DNA from: JAJPKK01 sp963747835
GTDB taxonomy: Bacteria; Pseudomonadota; Alphaproteobacteria; Rhizobiales; Xanthobacteraceae
Direction of reading: 5' to 3'
DNA: 64,000 nt
Assembly: GCA_963747835.1 (NCBI GenBank)
Contig: CAVVGO010000007.1
Coordinates: 620,001-684,000, forward strand
The notes under the pieces were generated by a model. That model ran no database searches, was not told the DNA's origin, and saw only the letters and a list, made by a program, of their open reading frames with translations. Each line of letters starts with the position of its first letter. Position 1 is the first letter of the stretch. The position numbers were made by a program, and so were the translations under genes. Shown here piece by piece: positions 1-8,756 of the stretch.

Positions 1-1332
1 GCCGATGCCGGCCGCATAGCCGCGGCCGAGCACGTTGCCGGCCATGATTTCGCCGGCCGCGAACATGTTGGCCGAGGGTTTGCCATCCTTCATCAACATG
101 CGGGCGTCCTTGTTCACGCGGGTTCCGAGATACGTGAAGGTAATGCCGGGGCGCACCGGATAGCCGTAGAACGGCGGCGTTTCGATGCGCCGCGCCCAGT
201 GGCTCTTCGGCGGGCTCAGTCCTTCGGTGCGGCAGTCGTCGAGGATGGTGTGGTCGAAGGTGCCGGGCCGCACCGCGGCATTGAAACTCTGCACTGTCGC
301 GTCGAGCGCGTCGGGGTCGAGCTCGAACTTGACGGCGAGTTCGCGGATGGTCGGCGCCGCGATGGCCGGATAGAGCGACGGCATGAACATGTGGAGCGAG
401 GACGCGTCGAAGATAATGTAGGCGATCTGGTCGGGCTGGCCGGCCACCAGGCGCCCCCAGATGGCGTAGCGCTTCGGCCACACGTCCTCGCCTTCGTCAT
501 AGAAGCGTTGGGCGTTGCGGTTCACCACGATGCCGAACACCACGCAGTCGAGCCGGGTGATGATGCCGCCGTCGAATTTGGGCGCGCGCGCGTCGATCGC
601 GACCGCGTGGCACTGGGTCGGATCGCCGATTTCCTCGACCCCCTTGTCGAGCAGGAGCTTGAGGACGGTCCCGCGATTGTAGGGCGTGCCGCGGATCAGG
701 AAATTGTCCGCCGGCGCGCCCCAGTATTGCTTGAGCCACTCGAAATTTGATTCGAAGCCGCCGCAGGCCGCGACAAGTACGGCCGCGCGCACAACCGTCC
801 GCTCGGCGCCGCGCGCGACCGTCGCCGACAGAAACATGCCGTCCTGGATGTCGAGGTCGATTACTTCGGCGTCGTATGCGACTTCGACATCGAGGCGCTC
901 GGCAGTCTGATAAAGGGCATTGAGCATCGCGCGCCCGCCGCCGAGAAAGAATGAATTGGTCCGTCCGAGGCTCAGCGTGCCGCCTAGCGACGGCTGGAAG
1001 CGCACGCCCTGCTCCGCGATCCAACCCAACATCTCCTTGGATTCGTGGATCATGTGGCGGGCGAGCGGCTCGTCGGTCTGGCCGCCGGTCACGCGCAGGA
1101 GGTCGTCGAAGAATTCCTCCTCCGAATAGGGGCCGGTCAGTTCCTTGGTCGCCGCATCATGGGCACAGCGCAGGTTGCGCGTATGCCGGGTATTGCCGCC
1201 GCGGTAGAACTTGGGCGCCGCCTCCAAGACCAGAACGGTCGCGCCTGCCCGCCGCGCCGCGATGGCGGCGCACAGTGCCGCGTTGCCGCCGCCCGCCACC
1301 AGGACATCGTATTTCTGCGTCAGGTCCGCCAT
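1..1332 (-). CDS. tcuA: FAD-dependent tricarballylate dehydrogenase-like flavoprotein, 3' end outside window
   Basis: The frame is open from an ATG at 1332 to the window edge (444 codons), so the C-terminus is missing. The N-terminus reads MADLTQKYDVLVAGGGNAAL, a Rossmann FAD-binding start with the glycine cluster at residues 14-16 followed by an acidic strand end. Near the edge the translation contains AGEIMAGNVLGRGYAAG, the second FAD-contact segment of the fumarate reductase/succinate dehydrogenase flavoprotein family. TcuA oxidises tricarballylate to cis-aconitate. The start codon lies 22 bases downstream of the TcuC-like symporter, and tcuA/tcuC pairing supports the assignment. Related 3-ketosteroid dehydrogenases and fumarate reductases share the fold, so the substrate is inferred. 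A tcuB electron-transfer partner is not visible and would lie beyond the edge. Confidence 0.8.
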   Translation of the reverse strand, partial: MADLTQKYDVLVAGGGNAALCAAIAARRAGATVLVLEAAPKFYRGGNTRHTRNLRCAHDAATKELTGPYSEEEFFDDLLRVTGGQTDEPLARHMIHESKEMLGWIAEQGVRFQPSLGGTLSLGRTNSFFLGGGRAMLNALYQTAERLDVEVAYDAEVIDLDIQDGMFLSATVARGAERTVVRAAVLVAACGGFESNFEWLKQYWGAPADNFLIRGTPYNRGTVLKLLLDKGVEEIGDPTQCHAVAIDARAPKFDGGIITRLDCVVFGIVVNRNAQRFYDEGEDVWPKRYAIWGRLVAGQPDQIAYIIFDASSLHMFMPSLYPAIAAPTIRELAVKFELDPDALDATVQSFNAAVRPGTFDHTILDDCRTEGLSPPKSHWARRIETPPFYGYPVRPGITFTYLGTRVNKDARMLMKDGKPSANMFAAGEIMAGNVLGRGYAAGIG

Positions 1333-1354
1333 TCGGATTTCCGTTGTTGCTCCC

Positions 1355-2650
1355 TCACGCGATGGCGGCCGCGGGCACCGCCGCCGGCGCGTTGGAGCGA
1401 TAGAACGCCGCTGTCGCCATCAGACTGCAATAGGCCGCGAACATCAGCCAGAAGCCCGGCGAGGCCTGGTTGCCGGTGGCGCGGATCAGGAATGTGGCGG
1501 CCAGCGGCGTGAACGTGCCGAACAGCGCAGTGGCGAGGCTATAGGCGAGGGAAAATCCCGAGGCGCGCACATGCGCCGGTACGATCTCCGACAGGGCCAC
1601 TACCATGGCGCCGTTGTAAATGCCGAAATAGAACGAGAACAGGAGTTCCACGAACAGCATCTTGGCAAGGCTCGGATTCGCCACCAGCCACGCCAGCGCC
1701 GGATAGGCGGTAAGGAGCGCAAGCAGCGACACTGCTAGCAGCACCGGCTTGCGGCCGATACGGTCGGAGATCGCGCCGCCGACCGGCAGCCAGATGAAGT
1801 TGGTGACGGCAACGCACGCGGTGACCAGAAGGCTGTCGACTTCGGCAAGATGAAGCTGGTCCTTGCCGAAGGTCGGCGTGTAGACGGTGATGAAATAGAA
1901 CATCACCGTGGTGAGCGCGACGAGGTTCATCCCGAGAAATACGGTCTGCCAGTTCTCCGCCACCGAGGAGAGAATATCGGCCGTGCTGAGATGCTTGGTC
2001 TGGGCAAGGAATTCTGGCGTCTCCTCGAGCGAACGCCGGATCACAAAGATGAACGGCACGATCAGGCACCCGATGAGGAACGGAATGCGCCAGCCCCAGG
2101 TGGCAACCTCGACGTCCGGCAGCGACAGCTTCAGGGCGAGGCCGAGGAGCGCGGCGACTAGAATGGCGACCTGCTGGCTCGCCGACTGGAACGACGTGTA
2201 GAAGCCCTTGTTGCCGGGGGTCGAAATCTCAAACAAATAGATCGACACGCCGCCGATCTCGACGCCCGCGGAGAAGCCCTGGAGCAGCCGACCGAGCAGT
2301 ACGAATACCGGGGCCGCGAGGCCGATCTGCTGGTAAGTCGGCGCAACTGCGATTGCGATGGTGCCAAGCGCCATAATGGAAAGGGTGACGATCAGGCCCT
2401 TGCGGCGCCCGATCCGGTCCAGATAGGGGCCGAGCACGACGGCGCCGATCGGCCGCATCAGGGCGCCGAGCCAGAACGTCGTGAAGGTCAGCATCAGGGC
2501 GGTGACCGGGTTGCCAGTCGGGAAGAACGCCTTCGAGATGTCGGACGCATAGAAGCCGAACAGAAAGAAATCGAACTGTTCGAGAAAATTGCCGCTGGTC
2601 GAGCGCAGTATGGCGCCCAATCGTGACTTGATCTCTCGCGTCTGCGACAT
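1355..2650 (-). CDS. tcuC: MFS metabolite:H+ symporter, TcuC/citrate-transporter-like
   Basis: A 431-residue protein with about twelve hydrophobic segments, the usual length for the metabolite:H+ symporter branch of the major facilitator superfamily. The loop 2-3 signature GPYLDRIGRRKG lies at residues 74-85, and a second copy, GAISDRIGRKP, is in the C-terminal half. It lies just upstream of the tricarballylate dehydrogenase-like gene on the same strand, so the pair probably forms an uptake-plus-oxidation operon for tricarballylate or a related tricarboxylate. Citrate or another dicarboxylate as substrate cannot be excluded. Confidence 0.8.
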   Translation of the reverse strand: MSQTREIKSRLGAILRSTSGNFLEQFDFFLFGFYASDISKAFFPTGNPVTALMLTFTTFWLGALMRPIGAVVLGPYLDRIGRRKGLIVTLSIMALGTIAIAVAPTYQQIGLAAPVFVLLGRLLQGFSAGVEIGGVSIYLFEISTPGNKGFYTSFQSASQQVAILVAALLGLALKLSLPDVEVATWGWRIPFLIGCLIVPFIFVIRRSLEETPEFLAQTKHLSTADILSSVAENWQTVFLGMNLVALTTVMFYFITVYTPTFGKDQLHLAEVDSLLVTACVAVTNFIWLPVGGAISDRIGRKPVLLAVSLLALLTAYPALAWLVANPSLAKMLFVELLFSFYFGIYNGAMVVALSEIVPAHVRASGFSLAYSLATALFGTFTPLAATFLIRATGNQASPGFWLMFAAYCSLMATAAFYRSNAPAAVPAAAIA

Positions 2651-2857
2651 CCATGATCCCCGCCGGTCCGCTTCTGACGAATCAAGATACAGTCATCGTA
2701 CCGGCCCGCAAACACGCCCGGCAGATGCATTCAAGCCTGGAACCGGATAATCCGCGCCACAGCCGTGAGCCAGCCAGTCGATGCAACCCGCGCACCCCGG
2801 CCTTTTCCATTGAAAATGGGCGCGGAATTTGCGTGAAGTGCCGCCCAACAGGATCGG

Positions 2858-3535
2858 ATGGGTCGGATGATGTCCAGTGAATGCCGAGAGTGTGGCGAGA
2901 CGGTTCCGCTTCTCGCGCCGGCGTGCGAGCGTTGCGGCGCTCGCAACCCGGCGCGGCTCCTTGCCATCGCGATTGCCGCCGTGGTCGTGATTTTAGTTGT
3001 TGCGGCAGCCGGCGCCATCTACCTGGCACCGCCGCCGCAACGTCCGGCGGTCGCGGCCAGCTCGCCCATAAGTCCGCCGGCCGCGACCGCGGACGGCGAT
3101 TTCGACTGGTTGTTGTCCGCCATGAAGGCATGTGACGAGCTCGCGGCGCGTGAAACGGGAAATCTTCACTTCCTGGTCATTCCGTTGACGGCGCAATCGA
3201 AAGACATCCCGGATTGGCGGCTGCTCGCGAAGGGCTCCATCGGCAATGCCTTCACGATTCCGGGCGATGACGCGCTCGGCGGCCTCAGGGGTGGAACATT
3301 GAAGATCTATCCCGACGAGTATGTGTTCAGCATCCAGGACGCCAGCACGAGCGTGATCACCCCGTGGCCCGCCTCCGTTGGGGTGCATTCGTTTTCAACT
3401 GCGAAGACGAACGAGGTTCAGAGTTTCAGGCTGCAACTTCAACCGCGCCAAAAGGCCAACGCCAGTGATTGGGGTAGCATCTATGGCGTACAGAAAGGCA
3501 ATTGCGATTGGGTTGCGGCAATCGTAGCCAACTGA
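2858..3535 (+). CDS. Zinc-ribbon, single-pass membrane protein of unknown function
   Basis: A 225-residue protein. The N-terminus has a CxxC...CxxC zinc ribbon (CRECGE and CERCGA within the first 30 residues), followed by one strongly hydrophobic helix at about residues 33-53 and a proline/alanine linker. The remaining 150 residues form a domain I do not recognise, with only two further cysteines, one about a third of the way in and one near the end. Starts at 2858, 2867 and 2870 are all possible; MSSECRECG from 2870 is the more natural N-terminus. The topology suggests a cytoplasmic zinc ribbon and a periplasmic C-terminal domain. It is divergent from tcuC, so the 207-base gap probably holds both promoters. 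Confidence 0.6.
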   Translation: MGRMMSSECRECGETVPLLAPACERCGARNPARLLAIAIAAVVVILVVAAAGAIYLAPPPQRPAVAASSPISPPAATADGDFDWLLSAMKACDELAARETGNLHFLVIPLTAQSKDIPDWRLLAKGSIGNAFTIPGDDALGGLRGGTLKIYPDEYVFSIQDASTSVITPWPASVGVHSFSTAKTNEVQSFRLQLQPRQKANASDWGSIYGVQKGNCDWVAAIVAN

Positions 3536-3598
3536 CCGGCAAACCGAAGCGCAGGTCCGGTGCGCGCGATCCGCGCAGGACGTTCTGATCGCGGGCCG

Positions 3599-4624
3599 TT
3601 ACTGAGCCAACATCAACTCTTCGCGCGGCGGCAGGTAGGCCGCAGTCCACACATCGGACGGCGCCGGCTTCGTGATTTGCAGCGCCTCGGAAACCTGCGC
3701 CAGCACGCGATCGAGTCGACCCGGCTCCATGGCGCTCAAGCCGTGCTTTTTCACATCCTCGGTGAGAACGGCCTTCGTCGTCGAAAACTCAAGTGCCGCG
3801 CTCTCGATCTTATCGTCGAGCAGAGAATTAAACTTCTTCAGCGTCGCAATGGCGTGTCTGGGATCGGCGATCGAACCTTTGATACCCACGACCGCGCATT
3901 TGACGAATGCCCGCATGACGTCGGCATGCGCCGCCGCCCATTCCGGCTTCACGATCACCGAATTACCGAACGCGTTCACACCCCACTCCGCGTAGGGCAG
4001 CAAGACCATATCGTCGTCCTTGACGCCCAGCGCACGCAACCCGGTGATCACCGTGAACAGATGCCCCGCCGCGGCGTCCGACTGTCCTTGAAGCAGCGTC
4101 GTCTGGCGCAGGTTGGGGGCGATCGTCACCCAGGTGACGGCGGCTGGATCGATCCCGTTCGCCTTGGCGAAGGCCGGGAACAACACCCGGCTCGCTTCGC
4201 CCTGCGCATCACCAATCCGCTTCCCCACAAGGTCCTGTGGCTTGCTGATATGGTTCCGCTTCAACGTGACGACCGAAGTCGGCGACAGGTCGCTGATGAC
4301 GAACGTGGTGATGAGCTTCTCGTTGGGGTGGGCGCCATTGTAGCCTATCAGGCTGTTGAAATCGGACACCCCGATGTCGTAGGCGCCTGATGCAACCTTG
4401 CTGACGGCGTCGCCGGAGCCGAAGCCGCGATCAATCTTCACGTCCAGTCCGCTCTGCTGAAAGCAGCCGCTTTCGGCGGCGACCGTCCAAATCGCCTGCG
4501 CGCCCTCGAAAGCCCAGTCCATGACGAATTTGACGGGCGTCCGCTCCGCGGCGTCGGCTCCAAGCGAAATCCCAATACTCGCCCCAATCGTGAAAACACA
4601 TAGCCAGGATCGCAAAAGCATCAC
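3599..4624 (-). CDS. ABC transporter substrate-binding protein, NMT1/SsuA (NitT/TauT) type
   Basis: A 341-residue protein with a signal peptide (hydrophobic core LCVFTIGASIGISLG, cleavage near residue 26). The mature protein opens with a strand and an F-x-M-D-W-A motif (VKFVMDWAFEGAQ) typical of NMT1/THI5-like binding proteins for nitrate, taurine, sulfonates or pyrimidine precursors. The family segment ASGAYDIGVSDF is also present. It is transcribed away from the ATPase and permease genes but sits next to them and to a TauD-type dioxygenase, so it probably feeds the same importer. The ligand cannot be read from the sequence; an organosulfur or aromatic acid would fit the neighbours. Confidence 0.82.
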   Translation of the reverse strand: MMLLRSWLCVFTIGASIGISLGADAAERTPVKFVMDWAFEGAQAIWTVAAESGCFQQSGLDVKIDRGFGSGDAVSKVASGAYDIGVSDFNSLIGYNGAHPNEKLITTFVISDLSPTSVVTLKRNHISKPQDLVGKRIGDAQGEASRVLFPAFAKANGIDPAAVTWVTIAPNLRQTTLLQGQSDAAAGHLFTVITGLRALGVKDDDMVLLPYAEWGVNAFGNSVIVKPEWAAAHADVMRAFVKCAVVGIKGSIADPRHAIATLKKFNSLLDDKIESAALEFSTTKAVLTEDVKKHGLSAMEPGRLDRVLAQVSEALQITKPAPSDVWTAAYLPPREELMLAQ

Positions 4625-4897
4625 GGCTCCATTGGGATAACGATATCAAACCGACGCAAAAACGCTATTGACCCGGGTTCATGCCGTAAAGTCGAAACTT
4701 TAGGTCTGATCCGGCTAAAAATTCGGCGTACTTGATCGCGTGTCAATGGACTCCAATGATCGGATTCTGAATTCGCGCGCGGACGCGAGCCGCGCGAAGA
4801 TTTGCAACGGCGCACTCGAATAATTCTACGGCCACGGCTTTGCGCTTTGAGCGTACAAATGAAGTAGATCGAATGGCCCGCCAATGGAGCATTGTGG

Positions 4898-5714
4898 ATG
4901 TCCTACCAATCCATCAGCGTTACCCCGCTTACCCCGCATATCGGCGCGGAAATCGGTGACATCAATCTCGCCAAGCCGCTCTCGAATCACGAGGTGAAGG
5001 AACTGCACGACGCGTTCGCAGAATTCCAGGTGATCTTCTTCCGCGATCAGCCAATCGATCTGGATGCGCACGTGGCACTCGCCCGTCACTTCGGTGAACT
5101 TCACCTCCATGTCGGCCCCTCCACCGAAAGCAAGCCGCTGCCGAACCGTCCGGAAGATCCGAATGCTGCACTTCGACGAGACATCCGAGAAGGTCGCGGG
5201 AGAACTCTGGCACACTGATCAATCCTGCGCCGCGATCCCGCCGCTGGGCAGCATCCTGCACCTCCACCAGGTACCGCCGAAGGGCGGCGGGGCGACGCTA
5301 TTCGCCAGCATGTATGCGGCTTATGACGGGCTCTCCGCGAGGATGAGGGCCTTTCTCGACGGCTTGACCTCAACGCATGACGGCAGGCCGGTTTTCGGGC
5401 CGAATGCGCCGGTCGCGGTCCATCCGGTGATTGCCAGGCATCCCGTGACGGGACGCAAACTGATCTACGTCAACCGGGCGATGACGACCCGCATCAATGA
5501 ACTCCCGCCGGAGGAAAGCGACGCTATCCTGAAGTTCTTGTACGAGCATATGGTCAAGCCAGACTTCCAGATACGCTTCCATTGGCGGCCCCATTCGATT
5601 GCCTTTTGGGACAACCGCTGCACCCAACATAAGGCAATCTGGGACTATTATCCGAACGTCCGGTCCGGCTATCGCATCCAGATCAAGGGATCGGGCGCGC
5701 CGCTGGCGGCTTGA
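4898..5714 (+). pseudogene. TauD/TfdA-family Fe(II)/2-oxoglutarate dioxygenase interrupted by a frameshift
   Basis: Two adjacent frames together encode one TauD-type dioxygenase. The first (from ATG 4898, GGAG nine bases upstream; a TTG at 4892 is also possible) covers the N-terminus with TPLTPHIGAEIGDINL and VIFFRDQPID and runs into a stop at 5218. The second frame resumes with MLHFDETSEKVAGELWHTDQ at about 5164, including the HxD iron motif, and continues to 5714 with the distal histidine in DNRCTQHKAIWDYYP and the 2-oxoglutarate-binding arginine region. The switch lies near 5155-5168 and is explained by one extra base. This is either a true pseudogene or a base-call error; if corrected, the protein is of normal length (about 270 residues). 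Substrates of the family include taurine and other sulfonates. Confidence 0.8.
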
Positions 5715-5932
5715 CGCCGCCTGCTGAAGTGCGACTGGCGCGATGCTGTGCATTTCGCCCATCTTTCGGGCATCTACCGTCCGTGTCCAAGCCTACCAGC
5801 CTGCAGGGCCTTGAGTGAGCGTATGATTTCCGCCCTCGGGCCCGTACAGGCTGTGGATGATTACTCTGTTCCGCGCTTGCCGCACTATGACCCGCCAACT
5901 AACATTGAAACCTGTGCGGTCGGGATGAACAG

Positions 5933-6763
5933 GTGGCGAGTGCACCGGCTCCAATGAATCTTCCTGCGGTAGACCTGCGCGATCCGCATGTGGAGCTTCG
6001 CAACGTCAGCTTGGTCTACGGTGGCGGCGACGAGCAGACCCTCGCGGTCGACCGGGTGAGCTTGCGGGTTGGGACCGGGGAGTTCGTCGCCGTTGTCGGC
6101 CCCTCCGGCTGCGGCAAGTCCACGCTGATGAAGCTCGTCACCGGCCTGATACCGGCGACGACCGGAGCGGTGGTGGTCAACGGCAGCGTGGTCAGGCGCC
6201 CGATCAAAGGGGTCGGGATGGCGTTTCAGAATTCCACGTTGATGCCGTGGCGGACAACGCTGCGAAATGTGCTGCTTCCGCTCGAGATCGTGCAGCCCTA
6301 CAAGCGGGAGCGGCGGCGGCGCCAGCCGGAATATACCGCACGCGCCGAGGAACTGCTCAACTCCGTCGGGCTCGCCGGGTTCGGACGGAAATTTCCATGG
6401 GAGCTTTCCGGCGGGATGCAGCAGCGCGCCAATCTTTGCCGCGCCCTCATTCACGAGCCGCAATTGCTGATGCTCGACGAGCCATTCGCAGCGCTCGACG
6501 CCTTCACCCGAGAGGAACTGTGGGGCGTGATGCAGGAGTTGTGGATGCGGCGGCGGTTCAGTGTCGTACTCGTCACCCACGATCTGCGCGAGGCCGTCTA
6601 TCTTGCGGATACCGTCTACGTCATGAGCAAGCGGCCGGGCCGCATCATTCTCGAACGGCCGGTCGATTTGCCGCGCCCACGGACGCTCGCCGGTAGTTTC
6701 GAACCGCAATTCGTCGATATCGTGCGCCAGCTTCGCGACACCATTTCCGAGGCTCGGGCGTGA
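5933..6763 (+). CDS. ABC transporter ATP-binding protein (NitT/TauT type)
   Basis: A 276-residue nucleotide-binding subunit. Walker A GPSGCGKST is at residues 56-64, the signature is LSGGMQQR and Walker B is LLMLDEPFAALD, followed by the switch histidine in LVTHD. The Q-loop segment MAFQNSTLMPWRT matches SsuB/TauB/NrtD-type ATPases. The start is GTG at 5933, with an in-frame ATG at 5954 as alternative. Its TGA overlaps the GTG start of the permease gene, indicating translational coupling. It powers import of the ligand captured by the binding protein encoded on the other strand at 3.6-4.6 kb. Confidence 0.9.
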   Translation: MASAPAPMNLPAVDLRDPHVELRNVSLVYGGGDEQTLAVDRVSLRVGTGEFVAVVGPSGCGKSTLMKLVTGLIPATTGAVVVNGSVVRRPIKGVGMAFQNSTLMPWRTTLRNVLLPLEIVQPYKRERRRRQPEYTARAEELLNSVGLAGFGRKFPWELSGGMQQRANLCRALIHEPQLLMLDEPFAALDAFTREELWGVMQELWMRRRFSVVLVTHDLREAVYLADTVYVMSKRPGRIILERPVDLPRPRTLAGSFEPQFVDIVRQLRDTISEARA

Positions 6764-7536
6764 GCGCGGCGTCGGCAAAGCGCGTGCGGCAAAAGATCAT
6801 GCCGTGGCTTGTTACCGCCGTTCTGCTGGTCCTGTGGGAGGTGCTGACGCGGGCGAGCGGCATCTCGCCCGTCATTCTTCCGCCTCCAAGCGACATAGCC
6901 CGGGCGATGGTGCGCTATCATGAGGTGCTCTCGCAACACGCATTGCAGACGCTGCTGACCTCCGTGATCGGCTTTGGGTTCGCTCTCGCGGCCGGAATCC
7001 TGATCGGGCTCGCCATCGGCGCATCGTCGGAAATCTACGCCGGCATCTATCCCCTGCTCGTCGCCTTCAATGCCGTCCCCAAGGTAGCGTTGGTACCGCT
7101 ATTCGTGCTGTGGTGCGGCATCGGCTCGATCCCGGCGGTGCTGACCGCCTTCACGCTCTCGTTCTTTCCAATCGTGGTGAATGTCGCGACCGGCATCGCC
7201 ACGATCGAGCCCGAGATGGAGGACGTGATGCGCTCGCTCGGCGCGCGGCGCGATGAAATTTTGATCAAGGTCGGCATCCCGCGCGCGATGCCCTACCTGT
7301 TCGCGTCGTTGAAAGTGGCGATAACGCTGGCCTTTGTCGGCTCGGTGATCTCCGAAACCGTCGCTTCCAACGACGGCATCGGCTTCTTGCTGATGGGAGC
7401 GGCGGCACGCTTTGACGTTCCGCTGGTGTTCGCCGGTTTGGTGGTGGTGGCGGTCATGGCAGTCGTGGCCTACGCGATCTGTGAATATCTGGAGACGCGC
7501 GTGGCCCACTGGGCCTTCCGCGCCCGCACCGGATGA
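6760..7536 (+). CDS. ABC transporter permease (NitT/TauT type)
   Basis: A 258-residue inner-membrane protein with about six transmembrane helices. The BPD_transp_1 coupling loop is visible as GARRDEILIKVGIPRAMP in the C-terminal half (EAA-type motif contacting the ATPase). It starts at a GTG that overlaps the ATPase stop codon (GTGA), so the two are co-translated. Length and topology fit SsuC/TauC-like permeases. It is followed after about 100 bases by a LysR-type regulator on the same strand. Confidence 0.9.
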   Translation: MSAASAKRVRQKIMPWLVTAVLLVLWEVLTRASGISPVILPPPSDIARAMVRYHEVLSQHALQTLLTSVIGFGFALAAGILIGLAIGASSEIYAGIYPLLVAFNAVPKVALVPLFVLWCGIGSIPAVLTAFTLSFFPIVVNVATGIATIEPEMEDVMRSLGARRDEILIKVGIPRAMPYLFASLKVAITLAFVGSVISETVASNDGIGFLLMGAAARFDVPLVFAGLVVVAVMAVVAYAICEYLETRVAHWAFRARTG

Positions 7537-7638
7537 TGGCCTGACGCACTGCGGCGGCCGCCGAAGAGGCTGGCGCGAGCGTGCCGGAGCAGTTTACCCT
7601 GACGGTCGCGGCGCACCTCGAAATCCTGGTCAACACGC

Positions 7639-8586
7639 ATGACGCTGGGTCTGCTTCCGAATTTTGTGAATACGGCGGCCCTGCGATACTTCTATGAGGT
7701 CGCGCGGTACGGCTCATTTCGTCTCGCCGCCGACCGCATTCACATCGCGGCTTCGGCCATCAGCCGGCAGATTCAGCTGCTTGAGCAGGAACTGGAGGTC
7801 AAGCTCTTCGCCCGCGACCGCAAGGGGCTGCGCCTCACCGCGGCGGGCGAGGCGCTGCTTTATCGCGTCCGCAAAGCGATGAATGAACTCGACACCGCGC
7901 GATCCGAAATCAACCTGCTGCATGGCTCGCACAAGGGCAATGTGCGGCTCGGCATCAATGAGACCGTCGCGCGCGAATTCCTGCCGGGCTTCCTCGAGCA
8001 ATTCCGCGCCGCCTATCCGCATATGAAATTCGAGATCACGGTCGCAAATTCCGACGCGCTCGCTGGAATTCTGCTGCGTGGTGACGTCGACGTCATTGTC
8101 GGCTACGCGCTCCAGCTTCGCAGTGGCTTGCAGCAGATCGCGGCATTCGATCTCAAGACCTGCATCACGGTTCGCAACGATCACCCCCTGGCCAAGCGCG
8201 GTTCGGTGCGGGTGGCCGATCTTGTCGACCAGAACTTCATTATGCCGGACGACGACTCCCTTCTGCGACAGGTGCTCAACGCTATGTTCGCCAAGGTGGC
8301 AGTCAAGCCGGCCTCGACCATCATGTCGAACTCGTTTGAATTCATCGCCAACATGGTGGCCGGGGGCTTCGGGATCGGCTGCCAGGTCCGCCTGGCAGCC
8401 GGTGCGGATCCGGTGCGGCCGAATATTTTGTACGTGCCGATCCGTGATCCCGCCATCAAATCGGCGGTGCTCGCTTGCTGCGTCTTGGAGGAGGGCACCC
8501 CCTCGATGGCGGTGTCGGTCTTCGTGCAGGAATTGCGCGCGGCGCTCGAAAAATGGTGCAAAGAGGTGGCAGCTTTGGGGACTTGA
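7639..8586 (+). CDS. LysR-family transcriptional regulator
   Basis: A 315-residue LysR-type regulator. The winged-helix DNA-binding domain occupies about residues 10-70 (ALRYFYEVARYGSFRLAADR then AISRQIQLLEQELEVKLFAR), and a periplasmic-binding-protein-like effector domain follows (RLGINETVAREFLPGFLEQF onward). It sits between the ABC importer and the Rieske oxygenase genes, all on the plus strand. The natural inference is that it controls the oxygenase operon through the intergenic region 8587-8756, which holds an inverted repeat suitable as an operator. Confidence 0.9.
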   Translation: MTLGLLPNFVNTAALRYFYEVARYGSFRLAADRIHIAASAISRQIQLLEQELEVKLFARDRKGLRLTAAGEALLYRVRKAMNELDTARSEINLLHGSHKGNVRLGINETVAREFLPGFLEQFRAAYPHMKFEITVANSDALAGILLRGDVDVIVGYALQLRSGLQQIAAFDLKTCITVRNDHPLAKRGSVRVADLVDQNFIMPDDDSLLRQVLNAMFAKVAVKPASTIMSNSFEFIANMVAGGFGIGCQVRLAAGADPVRPNILYVPIRDPAIKSAVLACCVLEEGTPSMAVSVFVQELRAALEKWCKEVAALGT

Positions 8587-8662
8587 CGGGGTAACTCAGG
8601 ACTGCGCCCACGTGATGCTCTAACTTTTGCAAGGCCGTCCTAGAGATATTGAGGTTTACGCT

Positions 8663-8679
8663 ATACGCAAATCTCGTAT
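8663..8679. promoter_or_regulatory. Candidate LysR operator upstream of the oxygenase operon
   Basis: ATACG and CGTAT form a perfect inverted repeat with a seven-base spacer, about 80 bases before the Rieske oxygenase start. It is bracketed by two GGTTTAC direct repeats 29 bases apart (8652 and 8681). LysR-type regulators bind interrupted dyads of this general size, and a LysR gene ends just upstream. The assignment is by position and symmetry only. Confidence 0.4.
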
Positions 8680-8756
8680 TGGTTTACCCGTGAAGCCTTG
8701 CGTACCTCAGCGGTTTCGCGGCAAGCCCTCAACGCCCTAACGGAAAGCGTCACACC

